64,000 bases of DNA from Paenibacillus radicis (ex Xue et al. 2023) (GCF_024722015.1 NZ_JANQBD010000029.1:44847-108846); one strand, 5' to 3'. Positions 50,186-59,579 are shown, counted from the first letter of the stretch. Made by a program: numbers and translations. Notes: a model not told the origin generated them from the sequence alone.

Positions 50186-50992
50186 ATGAAAAAGGTAGGG
50201 ATTATCGGGTACGGAACTATTGGAGAGGATGTAGCCCAGGCGGTGCATCAAGGAAGAGCTGGCTTGGTGCAGCTGGAGGCGATCCTGGTTAGGGATAAAT
50301 CCAAATATGAGGATTCAAATTCGACGGAATATTTAATTACGGAAGATGAAGATGAGTTTTTTAATCAAAATCTGGACATCGTTATAGAGTGCGCCGGTCA
50401 CGGAGCCGTCAGGAAATATGGGGAAAGGGCATTGCACCATGGCGCAGATCTTATATTGGTCAGCATAGGAGCTTTTGCCGATGAATCGTTGCAGAAGCTG
50501 CTCAGGGATAAAGCTGAACAGAGTGGGCGGAAAATCATAGTTCCCTCTGCTGCGATAGGCGGATTGGATCGAATTGCAGCCGGAAGCGTAGGTCCGATGG
50601 AGGAAGTAACGCTGGTTACGAGAAAGCCGCCTAAGGCTTGGTATGGAACGTTAATTGAAGAGCAAGTCAACTTGGCTGAATTAAGTGAGCCGTATTGTGC
50701 ATTCGAGGGAGTTGCACGTGATTCGGCGCGATTATTTCCTGAAAGTGTGAATGTATCAGCAGCGTTGAGTCTTGCTGGCATTGGTTTTGATAAAACGAAA
50801 GTAAAAGTATACGTAGACCCACATATTAGCCATAATATTCATGAGATAGAAGCCAGAGGCAAATTCGGACAAATCAAGCTGCAAATTCAGAACACGCCAT
50901 CCGCACGAAATCCGAAAACTGGATATATTGTAGCGATGAGTGTAATTAAGACGCTTCGGGATATGAGCTCTTCATTTGTAATTGGCATATAA
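50186..50992 (+). CDS. L-aspartate dehydrogenase family protein
   Basis: 268 residues: the N-terminal Rossmann motif VGIIGYGTIG, ECAGHGAVRKYGERALHHGADLILVSIGAFAD, IIVPSAAIGGLDRIAAG and the C-terminal HNIHEIEARGKFGQIKLQIQNTPSARNPKTGYIVAMSVIKTL with the active-site His-Asn region. The family interconverts aspartate and oxaloacetate plus ammonia with NAD(P), or makes iminoaspartate for NAD synthesis. No nadA/nadC is adjacent; the neighbour is a malic enzyme, so a catabolic, ammonia-releasing role is more likely. RBS GCAGGAGGG. Confidence 0.88.
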   Translation: MKKVGIIGYGTIGEDVAQAVHQGRAGLVQLEAILVRDKSKYEDSNSTEYLITEDEDEFFNQNLDIVIECAGHGAVRKYGERALHHGADLILVSIGAFADESLQKLLRDKAEQSGRKIIVPSAAIGGLDRIAAGSVGPMEEVTLVTRKPPKAWYGTLIEEQVNLAELSEPYCAFEGVARDSARLFPESVNVSAALSLAGIGFDKTKVKVYVDPHISHNIHEIEARGKFGQIKLQIQNTPSARNPKTGYIVAMSVIKTLRDMSSSFVIGI

Positions 50993-51026
50993 TTTGGGTT
51001 TGGAAAGAAGAAAAGGAGCGAATTGG

Positions 51027-52430
51027 ATGGCGTACAACAGTATTATACTGCGTTTGGAATTAAATCATGCCAAAGTCAATTTTGGTGATGTAGCATCGGT
51101 CATTAGTAAGGCGGGCGGGGATATTACCTCTATTGATGTTATCCGTCCCGGACAAGAAACATCCACTCGCGACATCACAGTTCATATAGCGGATAAAGCG
51201 GAAGCCTTGATTGTAGAGTCACTTCGTCAGATGGATGGAATTCAAGTTGTCAATGTATCCGATAGTACATTTCTGGTGCATCTTGGAGGCAAAATATCCA
51301 TTCAGCCGAATCTTCCTATTAAAAACCGGGACGATTTATCCAGAGTTTATACGCCGGGTGTGGCCCGTGTTTGTACCGCTATTCATGAAAATCCACAGAA
51401 AGCTTATTCGTTGACAATCAAGCGTAATACGGTGGCGGTTGTGACCGATGGAACGGCTGTATTGGGGCTGGGAGACATCGGGCCGCATGCAGCCGCGCCT
51501 GTGATGGAAGGAAAGGCGATGCTGTTTAAGCAGCTGGGCGGTGTGGATGCCTTCCCTATCTGCCTGGACACCAAGGATACCGAGGAGATCATTCGTACGA
51601 TCAAAGCGATCAGCCCCATATTTGGCGGGATCAATCTGGAGGATATCAGCTCTCCTCGCTGCTTCGAGATTGAAACGCGTTTGGCAGAGGAACTGGATAT
51701 GCCGGTTTTTCATGATGATCAGCACGGCACGGCTATCGTTGTTATCGCGGGACTGTTGAACGCCCTGAAGGTAGTAGGAAAACGTATGGAGCATGTGCGG
51801 GTAGTTGTAAACGGGATTGGTGCGGCAGGTGTGTCCATTTGCAAAATGCTGCTAGCCGCAGGAGTGAAGAGGCTGGTTCCCGTTGACCGCGATGGAGCCA
51901 TTGTACGAGGCGGCGAATATGCTTATCCCATGTGGCAATGGCTGGCTGAGCAGCCTCAGGTTGAAGCTGAATCGGGCAGCTTGAAGGAAGTGATAAAGGG
52001 TGCTGATGTATTTATCGGTGTATCAAGGGGAGGGCTCTTGGGCGCGGAAGACGTTCAGAAAATGGCGCCGAACAGCATTGTGTTCGCCATGGCTAACCCT
52101 AAGCCGGAGATTGACCCGGAGGAAGCTCTCCCGCATGTTCGCGTGTTTGCCACAGGGAGAAGCGACTATCCGAATCAGATCAATAACGTGCTAGTGTTCC
52201 CTGGTATTTTCAGAGGAGCATTGGACTGCAGGGCCCGCCGCATCAATGAACCTATGAAGCTTGCCGCGGCTCGCGCTATTGCTTCGGTTGTTTCCGAGAA
52301 GGAGCTGAACGATCAGTATATCATCCCTAGTATTTTTAACGAGCAGGTCGTTACGAAAGTAAGGCATGCTACTATCGAAGCTGCAATATTAACCGGTGTG
52401 GCAAGACGTATACCGCCTGAATTCAGATAA
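51027..52430 (+). CDS. NAD-dependent malic enzyme with N-terminal ACT domain
   Basis: Residues 1-80 form an ACT domain (NSIILRLELNHAKVNFGDVASVISKAGGDITSIDVI). The rest is a malic enzyme: DLSRVYTPGVARVC, VVTDGTAVLGLGDIGPHAAAPVMEGKA, FHDDQHGTAIVVIAGLLNA (metal-binding Asp residues) and GIGAAGVSICKMLLAAG (NAD site). It decarboxylates malate, and often oxaloacetate, to pyruvate. Start 51027 follows AAAGGAG. It lies 34 bases after the aspartate dehydrogenase gene, so the two would convert aspartate to pyruvate if oxaloacetate is accepted. A hairpin ends the operon. Confidence 0.92.
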   Translation: MAYNSIILRLELNHAKVNFGDVASVISKAGGDITSIDVIRPGQETSTRDITVHIADKAEALIVESLRQMDGIQVVNVSDSTFLVHLGGKISIQPNLPIKNRDDLSRVYTPGVARVCTAIHENPQKAYSLTIKRNTVAVVTDGTAVLGLGDIGPHAAAPVMEGKAMLFKQLGGVDAFPICLDTKDTEEIIRTIKAISPIFGGINLEDISSPRCFEIETRLAEELDMPVFHDDQHGTAIVVIAGLLNALKVVGKRMEHVRVVVNGIGAAGVSICKMLLAAGVKRLVPVDRDGAIVRGGEYAYPMWQWLAEQPQVEAESGSLKEVIKGADVFIGVSRGGLLGAEDVQKMAPNSIVFAMANPKPEIDPEEALPHVRVFATGRSDYPNQINNVLVFPGIFRGALDCRARRINEPMKLAAARAIASVVSEKELNDQYIIPSIFNEQVVTKVRHATIEAAILTGVARRIPPEFR

Positions 52431-52460
52431 GCTAAATAACCGAAAATTGAGATCAATGAA

Positions 52461-52496
52461 AGGGGCTGTCCCAAAAGACATTTTGAGACAGCCCCT
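52461..52496. terminator. Long inverted repeat after the malic enzyme gene
   Basis: AGGGGCTGTCCCAAAA and TTTTGAGACAGCCCCT pair along almost their full length, with a four-base loop. There is no T run, so it may be an IS-end-like or REP-like element acting as terminator. Confidence 0.6.
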
Positions 52497-52523
52497 CCAC
52501 CATTTTATTCTGAATAGATGGTT

Positions 52524-52569
52524 GTAAAAGAGCCCTCAATTCCACTTTAATTATTGAAGGCTCTTTTAC
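52524..52569. terminator. Second hairpin downstream of the malic enzyme gene
   Basis: GTAAAAGAGCC and GGCTCTTTTAC pair, with inner TCAAT/ATTGA. Its base is symmetrical, so it could act in either direction. Confidence 0.55.
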
Positions 52570-52639
52570 ACATTCTTGTGTATTCAGTGACGCATAAGAT
52601 GAGGTAGCTTTCCAACGCGTGCTAATCGCGGGTATCAGG

Positions 52640-52707
52640 TTCATGGCTCGTGGCTCGTGGTTCATGGCTCGTGGTTCATGGCTCGTGGTTCATGGTTCGG
52701 GGTTCGG
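52640..52707. repeat. Short tandem repeats of the ATGGCTCGTGGTTC type
   Basis: Units of 7 and 14 bases (CATGGCTCGTGGTT with shortened variants TGGCTCG and CATGGTTCGGGGTT) are repeated about five to eight times. They are noncoding and continue into the edge of the dispersed repeat. They probably vary in number by slippage. Confidence 0.85.
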
Positions 52708-53060
52708 TTACGGCATTGCATGGCATTCTGGCGCACTCCGTGCAATTAGCAGGAAAATCTCAAGTTAGTTACTCCGAAAATAGCGTTCCAAGCCTTATAG
52801 CTGGAATTTCTCATGCTAATTCTACGTATTTTGGCTGATATCCACCATATCCCCTCTATTAGAGTTAGTTTTTCCAGTTATATTGATTTAAGGTGATATC
52901 CACGCTGGATTAGCGTGAGGATTTCCATCTATTTCTTTTCTTTCCGCAGCGTCCCCGACAAATCATGGCCTCCTCTAGATTGAAAGCAGCCTTTGAACAT
53001 CGCTTCTCGCCCCATCCCTTAAGCAACATCCAAAAAGCGGCCGAACTCATTTTTGGATTT
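52690..53060 (-). repeat. Degenerate ~400-bp dispersed intergenic repeat, copy 2
   Basis: The reverse complement aligns with 14060-14460 in the same block order (GATGTTCAAAGG, GATGGAAATCCTC, TAACTGGAAAAACT, GATATCAGCCAAAAT, TAGAATTAGCATG, CGAACCCCGAA). An open frame of 102 codons on the minus strand (52910-53218) lies across it but has no family features and is probably not a gene. Confidence 0.75.
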
Positions 53061-53061
53061 T

Positions 53062-53073
53062 CCCCCCCCCCCC
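53062..53073. repeat. Homopolymer of twelve C
   Basis: A run of 12 C at the edge of the dispersed repeat. It is noncoding and prone to length errors in replication or sequencing. From here to 53415 I see no gene or clear hairpin. Confidence 0.9.
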
Positions 53074-53415
53074 ACTCTGATGGGAATTTCCCTACAAAAA
53101 AGGCGCTTCCATTTCCGCTTACATAGTGGTTTTGGAGGCGTATTTGTTCATAATTTGGGACTGATTCATTCACTGATACCCTTTTGGGGCAGCCTCTTTT
53201 GTGAGAGAAGAAACGCAAAGCACAGAGTAGAACAAAAGAGGGAATGGGTGTGCGTTCTGGTCCCCAAAGGAAGCTGCTGTCGATTATTATTATGTCGATT
53301 TTTGTTTAAACCTATGAATCTGTGTTAAAATGCACACTTTTTTGGTAGAAATTATGATAGAGTAAAGGGTATAGATTTAATCGGGATAATAGATTTTTTA
53401 AGGGGAATTGAATGG

Positions 53416-56400
53416 ATGAAAAGGAAAAAAAACGCCGTCAAACGAAGTTCCGGCAAGAAATTAGCAAAGATATTAACGGCATCACTTGTGATGAATCCCG
53501 TGTTTTATGTGCTCCCATCCGCAACACCCTATGTACATGCGCTTTCTGCTCCAGTAGCCCCTCTCATAGCTCCCTATGTCAAAAGTCCGCTGCCTGATAT
53601 TAAGGCAGGTGTTGGAAAATCAATAACGCTTGATTTAAGCCAGTATTTTGATGGAGCTACAGCATATTCATCCTCGGTTAGCGATCTGCAGGGCTTTAGT
53701 GCATCGATTAGCGGTAATTTACTTACGTTAAGTAATGACAGACTGGGAACAGCTACGGTAAGCATAACCGGAAGGGCAGGCAGCTTGCGAACAGTGACAG
53801 ATACGTTCGATGTTTCGGTTATTCCGGATACAATGGATCGAGATAATAACAACATTATTGATATTGGTGAGATTGCAGCCTATGCAAGCAGCCATACGGT
53901 TGACCGGACAAGCTTGAATCAAATCCTTCATTTTATAGCGCCGCAGACTCCCTTTACTCCAAATACCCCTCCAAAATCGAAGGGCACATCACTTTCTGTT
54001 AATAAGAATGAATCTCTAATCATTAATCCTGACCAATTGTTCGAGGATATTGATAACAATGCTCTTACTATTGAAACCTTCAGCCTTAGCACATCAGGAA
54101 ACGTAACAACCGCATTATCAGGCAATCGTATCACGGTTACCGGACTGCAGCAGGGGTTATTGGACTTGAATGTATCTGTGAATGACGGACACGGCGGTAG
54201 AGCAAGCAATACATACCCATTGTCCGTAATAGATGCGACTTATGGAGCTAACCATGCTCCAGTGTGGAATAATTCAATTACGGCTGTAACGGTTACCAAG
54301 GGGACTTATGCCACGATTGATTTACACAATGGATTTACAGATATTGACCCTGGGGATACGATGCAATTTAATCCCGTTTACATTAGCCCTTCGTCGCCTA
54401 ACTTCATTCAAGTAGAACAAACTCAAGGGCTATTGAAAATTTATGGTGCAGCAATAGGTACCTCGACAGTGACGGCATCTGCTTACGATAGTAAGGGGGA
54501 GTCGGCACAGGGCAGCTTCGTAGTATCGGTGGCGAGCGCACCGCCTGTTAATCATCCGCCGGTAGCAGGAACGATAGATCCCCAAACGATAACAATGGGT
54601 GGTCCTCCGGTTCTGATCAATGCCCGCAGCCATTTTACAGATCCTGATGAAGGGGACAGCATGTTCTTTAACGTATCAACCTTTCCGGCAGGTATAGTAG
54701 ATACGAGCCTGGTGAGCGGGCAATTATCCCTTGTACCCCGGTCGATCGGCACCACGACAGTGACGCTGAAAGCAACGGATAATAGCGGCGCTACAGCTCA
54801 GATCAGCTTTGACACGAAGGTTGTGTCTGAGAATCACGCTCCGGTGTATGTTGCCGGTAGTTTAGCAGATCTGATGGTCAGTCCGGATAACGGTCCTGTT
54901 ACGATTAACTTGGCGGGAGCATTCACCGATCCGGATAGCGATTTATTAACATACAATGCAATAATTAGCGATTTAGCGATGGCGACGGCAGGTGTAAGCG
55001 GAAATAATTTAACTTTATACCCATCCCAGACAAGTCATGGAAGCACTCCTGTTACAGTGAGTGCTAATGATGGCCATAGCGCGACACAAGCGAGCTTTAA
55101 TCTGACTCTGAACAGAGTGCCTGCTTTGATTAATGATGCTATTCCAACGAAGAATATTAAACATAACAGTATCGTGAATGTAAATGTTTCTTCCCGATTT
55201 ATGGATGCGGATGGAGACACGCTCAGTTATTCCGCTGAATCAGACTTGGGTGGCATCTTGAACGTAACAACTCAACTTAGCAGCGGCAGTACATATGCTT
55301 TTATAGGTGGACTGCCTATAGGCACCAATATAGTAACGATTCGGGCAACGGACACTTATGGCAGCAGTGTAACGGATAAATTTACCGTGAATGTAGCCAA
55401 TAACCCGCCGGTGTACGCAGCTGGCTACCTGTCTAACCTAATAGTTGATCCGTCTCTTGCCAAGCCTGTAATAATTGACTTAACAGGTGCCTTCACTGAT
55501 GAGGACAGTGAGGATACCTTGATGTATAGTGCTGCAAGCGATAATACTGAGTTTGCAACGGTCGAAGTTGTTGGAAAGCAATTAACGGTATATCCCGCCC
55601 CTACAGGTCATGGATTGACGACTATCTCTGTTACGGCTAATGACGGACACCAAGGAGGCGCTGCTACAGCAAGCTTTGATATGACTTTGAACAAAGCGCC
55701 TATTCTGGTTGGTTCACCTACGCCTGAGATGAATATCAATCATAACAGCAAGGCTCGTGTAGTGGTTTCCAGCCGATTCTGGGATGGAGATGGAGACACG
55801 CTTAATTACTCCGCTGCATCGAATTTGGGTGGGAATCTATCAGTTACAATGATAACTAGTGGCAACATATACGCGGACATTGAGGGACTGCCTGCTGGTA
55901 CCAATGTGGTGACACTAACAGCAAGTGACAATTATGGCGGCAGCGTTACCGATTCATTTATTGTTAATGTGAACAGAATCCCTGAACACATACCAGATGT
56001 TCTCAAATATGTGCCAAATGGTGGCTCTGTCACCGTGTATGCCAGTGACATCTTTAACGATGCGGATGAGGACAATATGGCCATAACTGCTGTTTACGGA
56101 TTTAATACAGGTATTGTTAGCGCCAATCCGAGCAGCGGAGCGCTAGAACTGACTGGTTTGAATTCCGGCACGACAACCGTTACTGTAATTGTAGATGATC
56201 AGCATGGGGGTAAAGTAACCGGCACCTTTGACGTTGATGTGAGTACACCACCGACTTTGAGACAAGGCGAGGGTATTCCATTTACGCTCAGGGCACTGAA
56301 CGTGGGGAACGGTCTTGTCTTCAGAACAGCCAATTCTTATTTTATCGACCCTGACGGAGATCCATTATCCTATACAGTTACATCCAATAATGGGGCAGTA

Positions 56401-56847
56401 GCAAAAGTAACTTTAAGCAGCACCGAATTTGGGAAGTATATGATTCAAGGAGCCTCTGCGGGAACATCCACCATAACAGTAACCGCCGATGACGGTCATG
56501 GAAATACGGTCGCAGACTCATTTAATGTTGAGGTTTATGATCCTAATGAAGTTTATGTATATGACAGTCTTACTGCTTTCGGGTCGTTCGATGTTTACTT
56601 GGGTGATATATTTGGTACATTACCTATCTCTGCTATTTCGATCCCTAATACAGGCTCCAATTATACAAACTATTTTTTGAATTATAATTTAAACGGAAAT
56701 TATTTGACTCTGGATAGATACTATGAGGATTCAATGGGCCCCTTCCCTTTAACCGGATCTACTACGATAACCGTTGATGTCAATGCTCCAGACACGGTTT
56801 CCAAAGCCATTAAGTTTAATTTTTATTACGATTACCTCCTTCCTTAA
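53416..56847 (+). CDS. Large secreted cadherin-like repeat protein with a dockerin-like calcium motif
   Basis: 1143 residues with a signal peptide (about 1-43, ending VHALSA). After a first beta domain, residues about 135-165 read DTMDRDNNNIIDIGEIAAY, an EF-hand/dockerin-like calcium loop. Then come about eight cadherin-like/Ig-like repeats of ~95-110 residues with the recurring patterns FTDPD.GD, V.ANDGHG...TFDVTV and NRPPV, typical of calcium-binding adhesion modules. No LPXTG, SLH or transmembrane anchor is visible, so it is secreted or held through an unknown contact. The last ~80 residues are a unique aromatic-rich end. Start 53416 follows AAGGGGA. Surface adhesion or matrix is a plausible role. 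Confidence 0.85.
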   Translation: MKRKKNAVKRSSGKKLAKILTASLVMNPVFYVLPSATPYVHALSAPVAPLIAPYVKSPLPDIKAGVGKSITLDLSQYFDGATAYSSSVSDLQGFSASISGNLLTLSNDRLGTATVSITGRAGSLRTVTDTFDVSVIPDTMDRDNNNIIDIGEIAAYASSHTVDRTSLNQILHFIAPQTPFTPNTPPKSKGTSLSVNKNESLIINPDQLFEDIDNNALTIETFSLSTSGNVTTALSGNRITVTGLQQGLLDLNVSVNDGHGGRASNTYPLSVIDATYGANHAPVWNNSITAVTVTKGTYATIDLHNGFTDIDPGDTMQFNPVYISPSSPNFIQVEQTQGLLKIYGAAIGTSTVTASAYDSKGESAQGSFVVSVASAPPVNHPPVAGTIDPQTITMGGPPVLINARSHFTDPDEGDSMFFNVSTFPAGIVDTSLVSGQLSLVPRSIGTTTVTLKATDNSGATAQISFDTKVVSENHAPVYVAGSLADLMVSPDNGPVTINLAGAFTDPDSDLLTYNAIISDLAMATAGVSGNNLTLYPSQTSHGSTPVTVSANDGHSATQASFNLTLNRVPALINDAIPTKNIKHNSIVNVNVSSRFMDADGDTLSYSAESDLGGILNVTTQLSSGSTYAFIGGLPIGTNIVTIRATDTYGSSVTDKFTVNVANNPPVYAAGYLSNLIVDPSLAKPVIIDLTGAFTDEDSEDTLMYSAASDNTEFATVEVVGKQLTVYPAPTGHGLTTISVTANDGHQGGAATASFDMTLNKAPILVGSPTPEMNINHNSKARVVVSSRFWDGDGDTLNYSAASNLGGNLSVTMITSGNIYADIEGLPAGTNVVTLTASDNYGGSVTDSFIVNVNRIPEHIPDVLKYVPNGGSVTVYASDIFNDADEDNMAITAVYGFNTGIVSANPSSGALELTGLNSGTTTVTVIVDDQHGGKVTGTFDVDVSTPPTLRQGEGIPFTLRALNVGNGLVFRTANSYFIDPDGDPLSYTVTSNNGAVAKVTLSSTEFGKYMIQGASAGTSTITVTADDGHGNTVADSFNVEVYDPNEVYVYDSLTAFGSFDVYLGDIFGTLPISAISIPNTGSNYTNYFLNYNLNGNYLTLDRYYEDSMGPFPLTGSTTITVDVNAPDTVSKAIKFNFYYDYLLP

Positions 56848-56877
56848 ATCAAAAGCTGGGTTCATGGAAAAAATGAA

Positions 56878-56911
56878 AAAAAGGCCAACCTCGCCGTTGG
56901 TCTTTCTTTTT
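56878..56911 (+). terminator. Terminator after the cadherin-like gene
   Basis: AAGGCCAAC pairs with GTTGGTCTT (one G-U pair), followed by TCTTTTT. Confidence 0.8.
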
Positions 56912-56997
56912 GAAGTACAGGGATGCTAAAAGGCAAGGCAAGGCGTTAATTTGGCACATCAAAAAAAGATTATTCGATTTTGAGGAAGAGGAAACAG

Positions 56998-58419
56998 GTG
57001 AAACCATTGCAAACTATTCCCTTGCAACCGATCATAGACGCATTGAAAACAAAACGCTACAAAGAAGCGGAAGCCCTGTCCATCGAAGTGCTGCGGAGCA
57101 ATCGGCTCTTGGCGCAAGCCTGGGTGTATCTGGGTGAAGCCTTGATGCATCAAGGCTATGGAAAGGCCGCGCGGCGGGTATTTGACCGTGCATGGATGCT
57201 GGACCCGCAGTCGGCTTGGGTACATGCTGTCCATAAAGCAGTCAAGGACGTCTCTGACGGTCCGGAGAGAGCGTCAATCAATGAGCTGCTTGAGGTCAAA
57301 AAGGTAACCGTTGCTGCAGCTATCCTGGTCTACAATAATGAACGTTCCATAGAACGTTGTCTGACCCAATTGATCGGTGCGGTAGACGAGATCGTAGTAA
57401 TAGACTCTAATTCTACAGATCGCACCGTAGAGATCGTTAAACAGTTCCCTGAAGCTAAGCTTGTTAACGTAGAGTGGCGTGAAGATTTTGCAGAGAAGAG
57501 AAATCGTGGACTTGAGCATGTAGAAAGTGACTGGGTACTGTGGGTAGATTCCGATGAGTATCTTGTTGCTGAAGATAAGCATGCAGTTCGCGATATAGCC
57601 GGTATATTCGATGAGCTGGAGATTCCGCCTGTGCTGTTAATCTGGCAGCTTAATCAGATGGACGGAACGCTCTCGGATGAGTTTACACAGACGCGCATGT
57701 TTCCGACAAGGCGAGGTTTGCTCTACCGAGGGCGTGTTCATGAACAAATTGTTCTTGAGGGGCAAGGTGTGTTTGAAGGAGAGTCTTACCGTCAATCGGT
57801 ACGAATACGGCTGCTTCACGACGGTTACGAGCCTTCCATAGTGAAAGATGAAAAAAAGCTTGAACGCAACCTCAGGCTACTGGAGCAAATGGTTGCCGAA
57901 GAACCGGATAATCCAGGCTGGCTGCTCTACTATGGCAGGGAAAGTATGGCTTACGGGAACGTAGACAAGGCTATTGAGCTGTTCTTGGCTGCTGAAGCAA
58001 AGGCTGCTGACTATCCACGCTTTGGACGTACTCTGGATGTCCAAATGTTTCTCGTGAAAATTTACATGTCGCGAAAAGAATTGGATTTGGCGGAACAGGC
58101 TTGCAGGCGAGCACTTTCCAAAGCACCGAATTTTCCGGATGCAATCTACTATCTTGCACAAATTCAGATGAGGCAGGCAGTTCAGTTGCTTCAGAGTTCC
58201 GAGAAATCGCTGCGCAGTATTAAGGAGCAGTTTCAAACCTACCGTGGTCCAACGCCAGCCGATACACAAATTCCGCAGTGGAAAACCGATGTGGCCATCG
58301 CAGATCTGGCTCTTATCTCAGGAAAAAAACAAGATGCTCTCGCGATATTGCGTCAGGTGCTTGAACGTAACCCGAGTCTGGAGGCTGTTCGTAATAAGCT
58401 GCAAAAATTGGAGAAATGA
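56998..58419 (+). CDS. Glycosyltransferase family 2 with flanking TPR repeats
   Basis: 473 residues. N-terminal TPR-like helices (about 10-85, YKEAEALSIEVLRSNRLLAQAWVYLGEALMHQGY) precede a GT-A domain: AAAILVYNNERSIERCLTQLIGAVDEIVVIDSNSTDRTVEIVKQF and WVDSDEYL (DxD-like). C-terminal TPRs follow (about 300-470). This SunS/TPR-GT2 layout is common in Firmicutes for protein or cell-surface glycosylation. Start GTG 56998 follows GAGGAAGAGG; TTG 56980 is less likely. It sits just after the cadherin-like gene, so modification of that protein is a reasonable guess. Confidence 0.88.
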   Translation: MKPLQTIPLQPIIDALKTKRYKEAEALSIEVLRSNRLLAQAWVYLGEALMHQGYGKAARRVFDRAWMLDPQSAWVHAVHKAVKDVSDGPERASINELLEVKKVTVAAAILVYNNERSIERCLTQLIGAVDEIVVIDSNSTDRTVEIVKQFPEAKLVNVEWREDFAEKRNRGLEHVESDWVLWVDSDEYLVAEDKHAVRDIAGIFDELEIPPVLLIWQLNQMDGTLSDEFTQTRMFPTRRGLLYRGRVHEQIVLEGQGVFEGESYRQSVRIRLLHDGYEPSIVKDEKKLERNLRLLEQMVAEEPDNPGWLLYYGRESMAYGNVDKAIELFLAAEAKAADYPRFGRTLDVQMFLVKIYMSRKELDLAEQACRRALSKAPNFPDAIYYLAQIQMRQAVQLLQSSEKSLRSIKEQFQTYRGPTPADTQIPQWKTDVAIADLALISGKKQDALAILRQVLERNPSLEAVRNKLQKLEK

Positions 58420-58454
58420 CTCCGCTGCCACTCGCAATCCATATTTTTAAAATG

Positions 58455-58500
58455 AAGTCTCTCATTTCTGCTGTTGAAGTAGAAGCGGGAGGCTTTTTTT
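58455..58500 (+). terminator. Terminator after the glycosyltransferase gene
   Basis: AAGTCTCTC pairs with GGGAGGCTT using G-U pairs, followed by TTTTTTT. Confidence 0.65.
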
Positions 58501-58630
58501 AAATAAATAAAGCATATTACTCAAGTATGTAGTCGCATATTTTCAACAGGCTATGGTATGATGAAAGCGTTTATACTAATTGTGTAAAAATTGATAAGTA
58601 TTTCTAAAAAATATTAGGAGGATATGACCG

Positions 58631-59458
58631 ATGTCTTATTTATCCGTAAGCACCTGGAGCCTGCATCGTCTGTTAGGGCCGCTTCGCTGGACTCAGTGGG
58701 ATGCCAATTCGAGTACACACTCAATTCGTATACAAGAGCAGCCGGAGGTACTGACGCTGTTGGAGCTGCCTGGGGAAGCCGCAAAGCGGGGCTACAAGGC
58801 TATAGAGGTGTGCCACTTTCATTTTCCATCCACGGATGCTGCGTATTTGGCACAACTGCGGGAAGAATTCGCTGCTGCAGGCATCTCCTTTGATACTTTA
58901 CTGCTGGATTATGGCGATCTGACTATAGTGGACGACATTCGACGCGAGGCTGATTATGCTCTGATCCGCAGTTGGATCGATATTGCCGCAGCAGCTGGCG
59001 CTAAACAAATCCGTGTAATTGCCGGTGACGCCGAGCCTTCCGATGAAGAGGCGATTCGCAAGTCAGCTGAAGCTTTGACGGAGCTTGCAGATTATGCAGC
59101 CATACAGGGAGTCCGGGTCGTTACTGAAAATTTCCGGGCACTTACATCTACAGCTGCGAGCTGCCTTAAGATTCTTGAGCAAGCCAGTGATAAGGTTGGG
59201 CTCATAACCGATTTTGGCAATTTTAAGCTGCCATCTAAGTACGAAGAGTTTGCTATGACGCTGCCGTACAGTGTATCGGTTCATGCCAAGGCGCAGTATG
59301 ATGACAAGGGAATGCCGGATGAAACAGAATTTGTGAGCTGTCTGGATACTTTGAGGGCAGCTGATTACAAGGGTGCTGTTGTGCTTATTTATGATGGACC
59401 GGGCGACATGTGGGAAGGACTGGAGCGAATCCGCACAATTGTTCAACCCTATTTGTAA
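58631..59458 (+). CDS. Sugar phosphate isomerase/epimerase (xylose isomerase-like TIM barrel)
   Basis: 275 residues of AP endonuclease 2/IolE/IolI-type barrel: YKAIEVCHFHF, REEFAAAGISFDTLLLDYGD, GAKQIRVIAGD, GVRVVTENFRA (metal-binding Glu), GLITDFGNFKL (Asp), SVHAKAQYDDKG (His) and AVVLIYDGPGDMWEGLERI. The metal ligands are present, so it is probably an active isomerase, epimerase or dehydratase on a sugar or inositol derivative. RBS TTAGGAGG is ideal. It stands alone; the following unit is separately promoted. Confidence 0.85.
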   Translation: MSYLSVSTWSLHRLLGPLRWTQWDANSSTHSIRIQEQPEVLTLLELPGEAAKRGYKAIEVCHFHFPSTDAAYLAQLREEFAAAGISFDTLLLDYGDLTIVDDIRREADYALIRSWIDIAAAAGAKQIRVIAGDAEPSDEEAIRKSAEALTELADYAAIQGVRVVTENFRALTSTAASCLKILEQASDKVGLITDFGNFKLPSKYEEFAMTLPYSVSVHAKAQYDDKGMPDETEFVSCLDTLRAADYKGAVVLIYDGPGDMWEGLERIRTIVQPYL

Positions 59459-59478
59459 GTTAGGCAATGGCTTGAGAA

Positions 59479-59493
59479 AGATAATCATTGTCA
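59479..59493. promoter_or_regulatory. Fur-box-like site upstream of the CDGSH miniprotein
   Basis: AGATAATCATTGTCA matches the 15-base Fur consensus TGATAATNATTATCA at all but two positions. It ends 40 bases before a TATAAT -10 element. Fur would link the downstream gene to iron supply. Confidence 0.6.
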
Positions 59494-59532
59494 TTTACTT
59501 ATTAATAGTAAATTGCTTTACTTATGTAAGTG

Positions 59533-59538
59533 TATAAT
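59533..59538 (+). promoter_or_regulatory. -10 element (TATAAT) of the CDGSH miniprotein gene
   Basis: Perfect TATAAT 41 bases before the ATG. TG in GTGTATAAT gives an extended -10 character. The -35 is weak (TTGCTT at 59513, spacing 14). Confidence 0.55.
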
Positions 59539-59579
59539 GTACAATAGGCTTATCCAATTTAACTAAGGAGGCGAATACG

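Noticed and set aside
52910..53218. 102-codon open frame on the minus strand
   Set aside because: It crosses the degenerate dispersed repeat and a 12-C run, has no family features, and the homologous copy at 14060 has no matching open frame.
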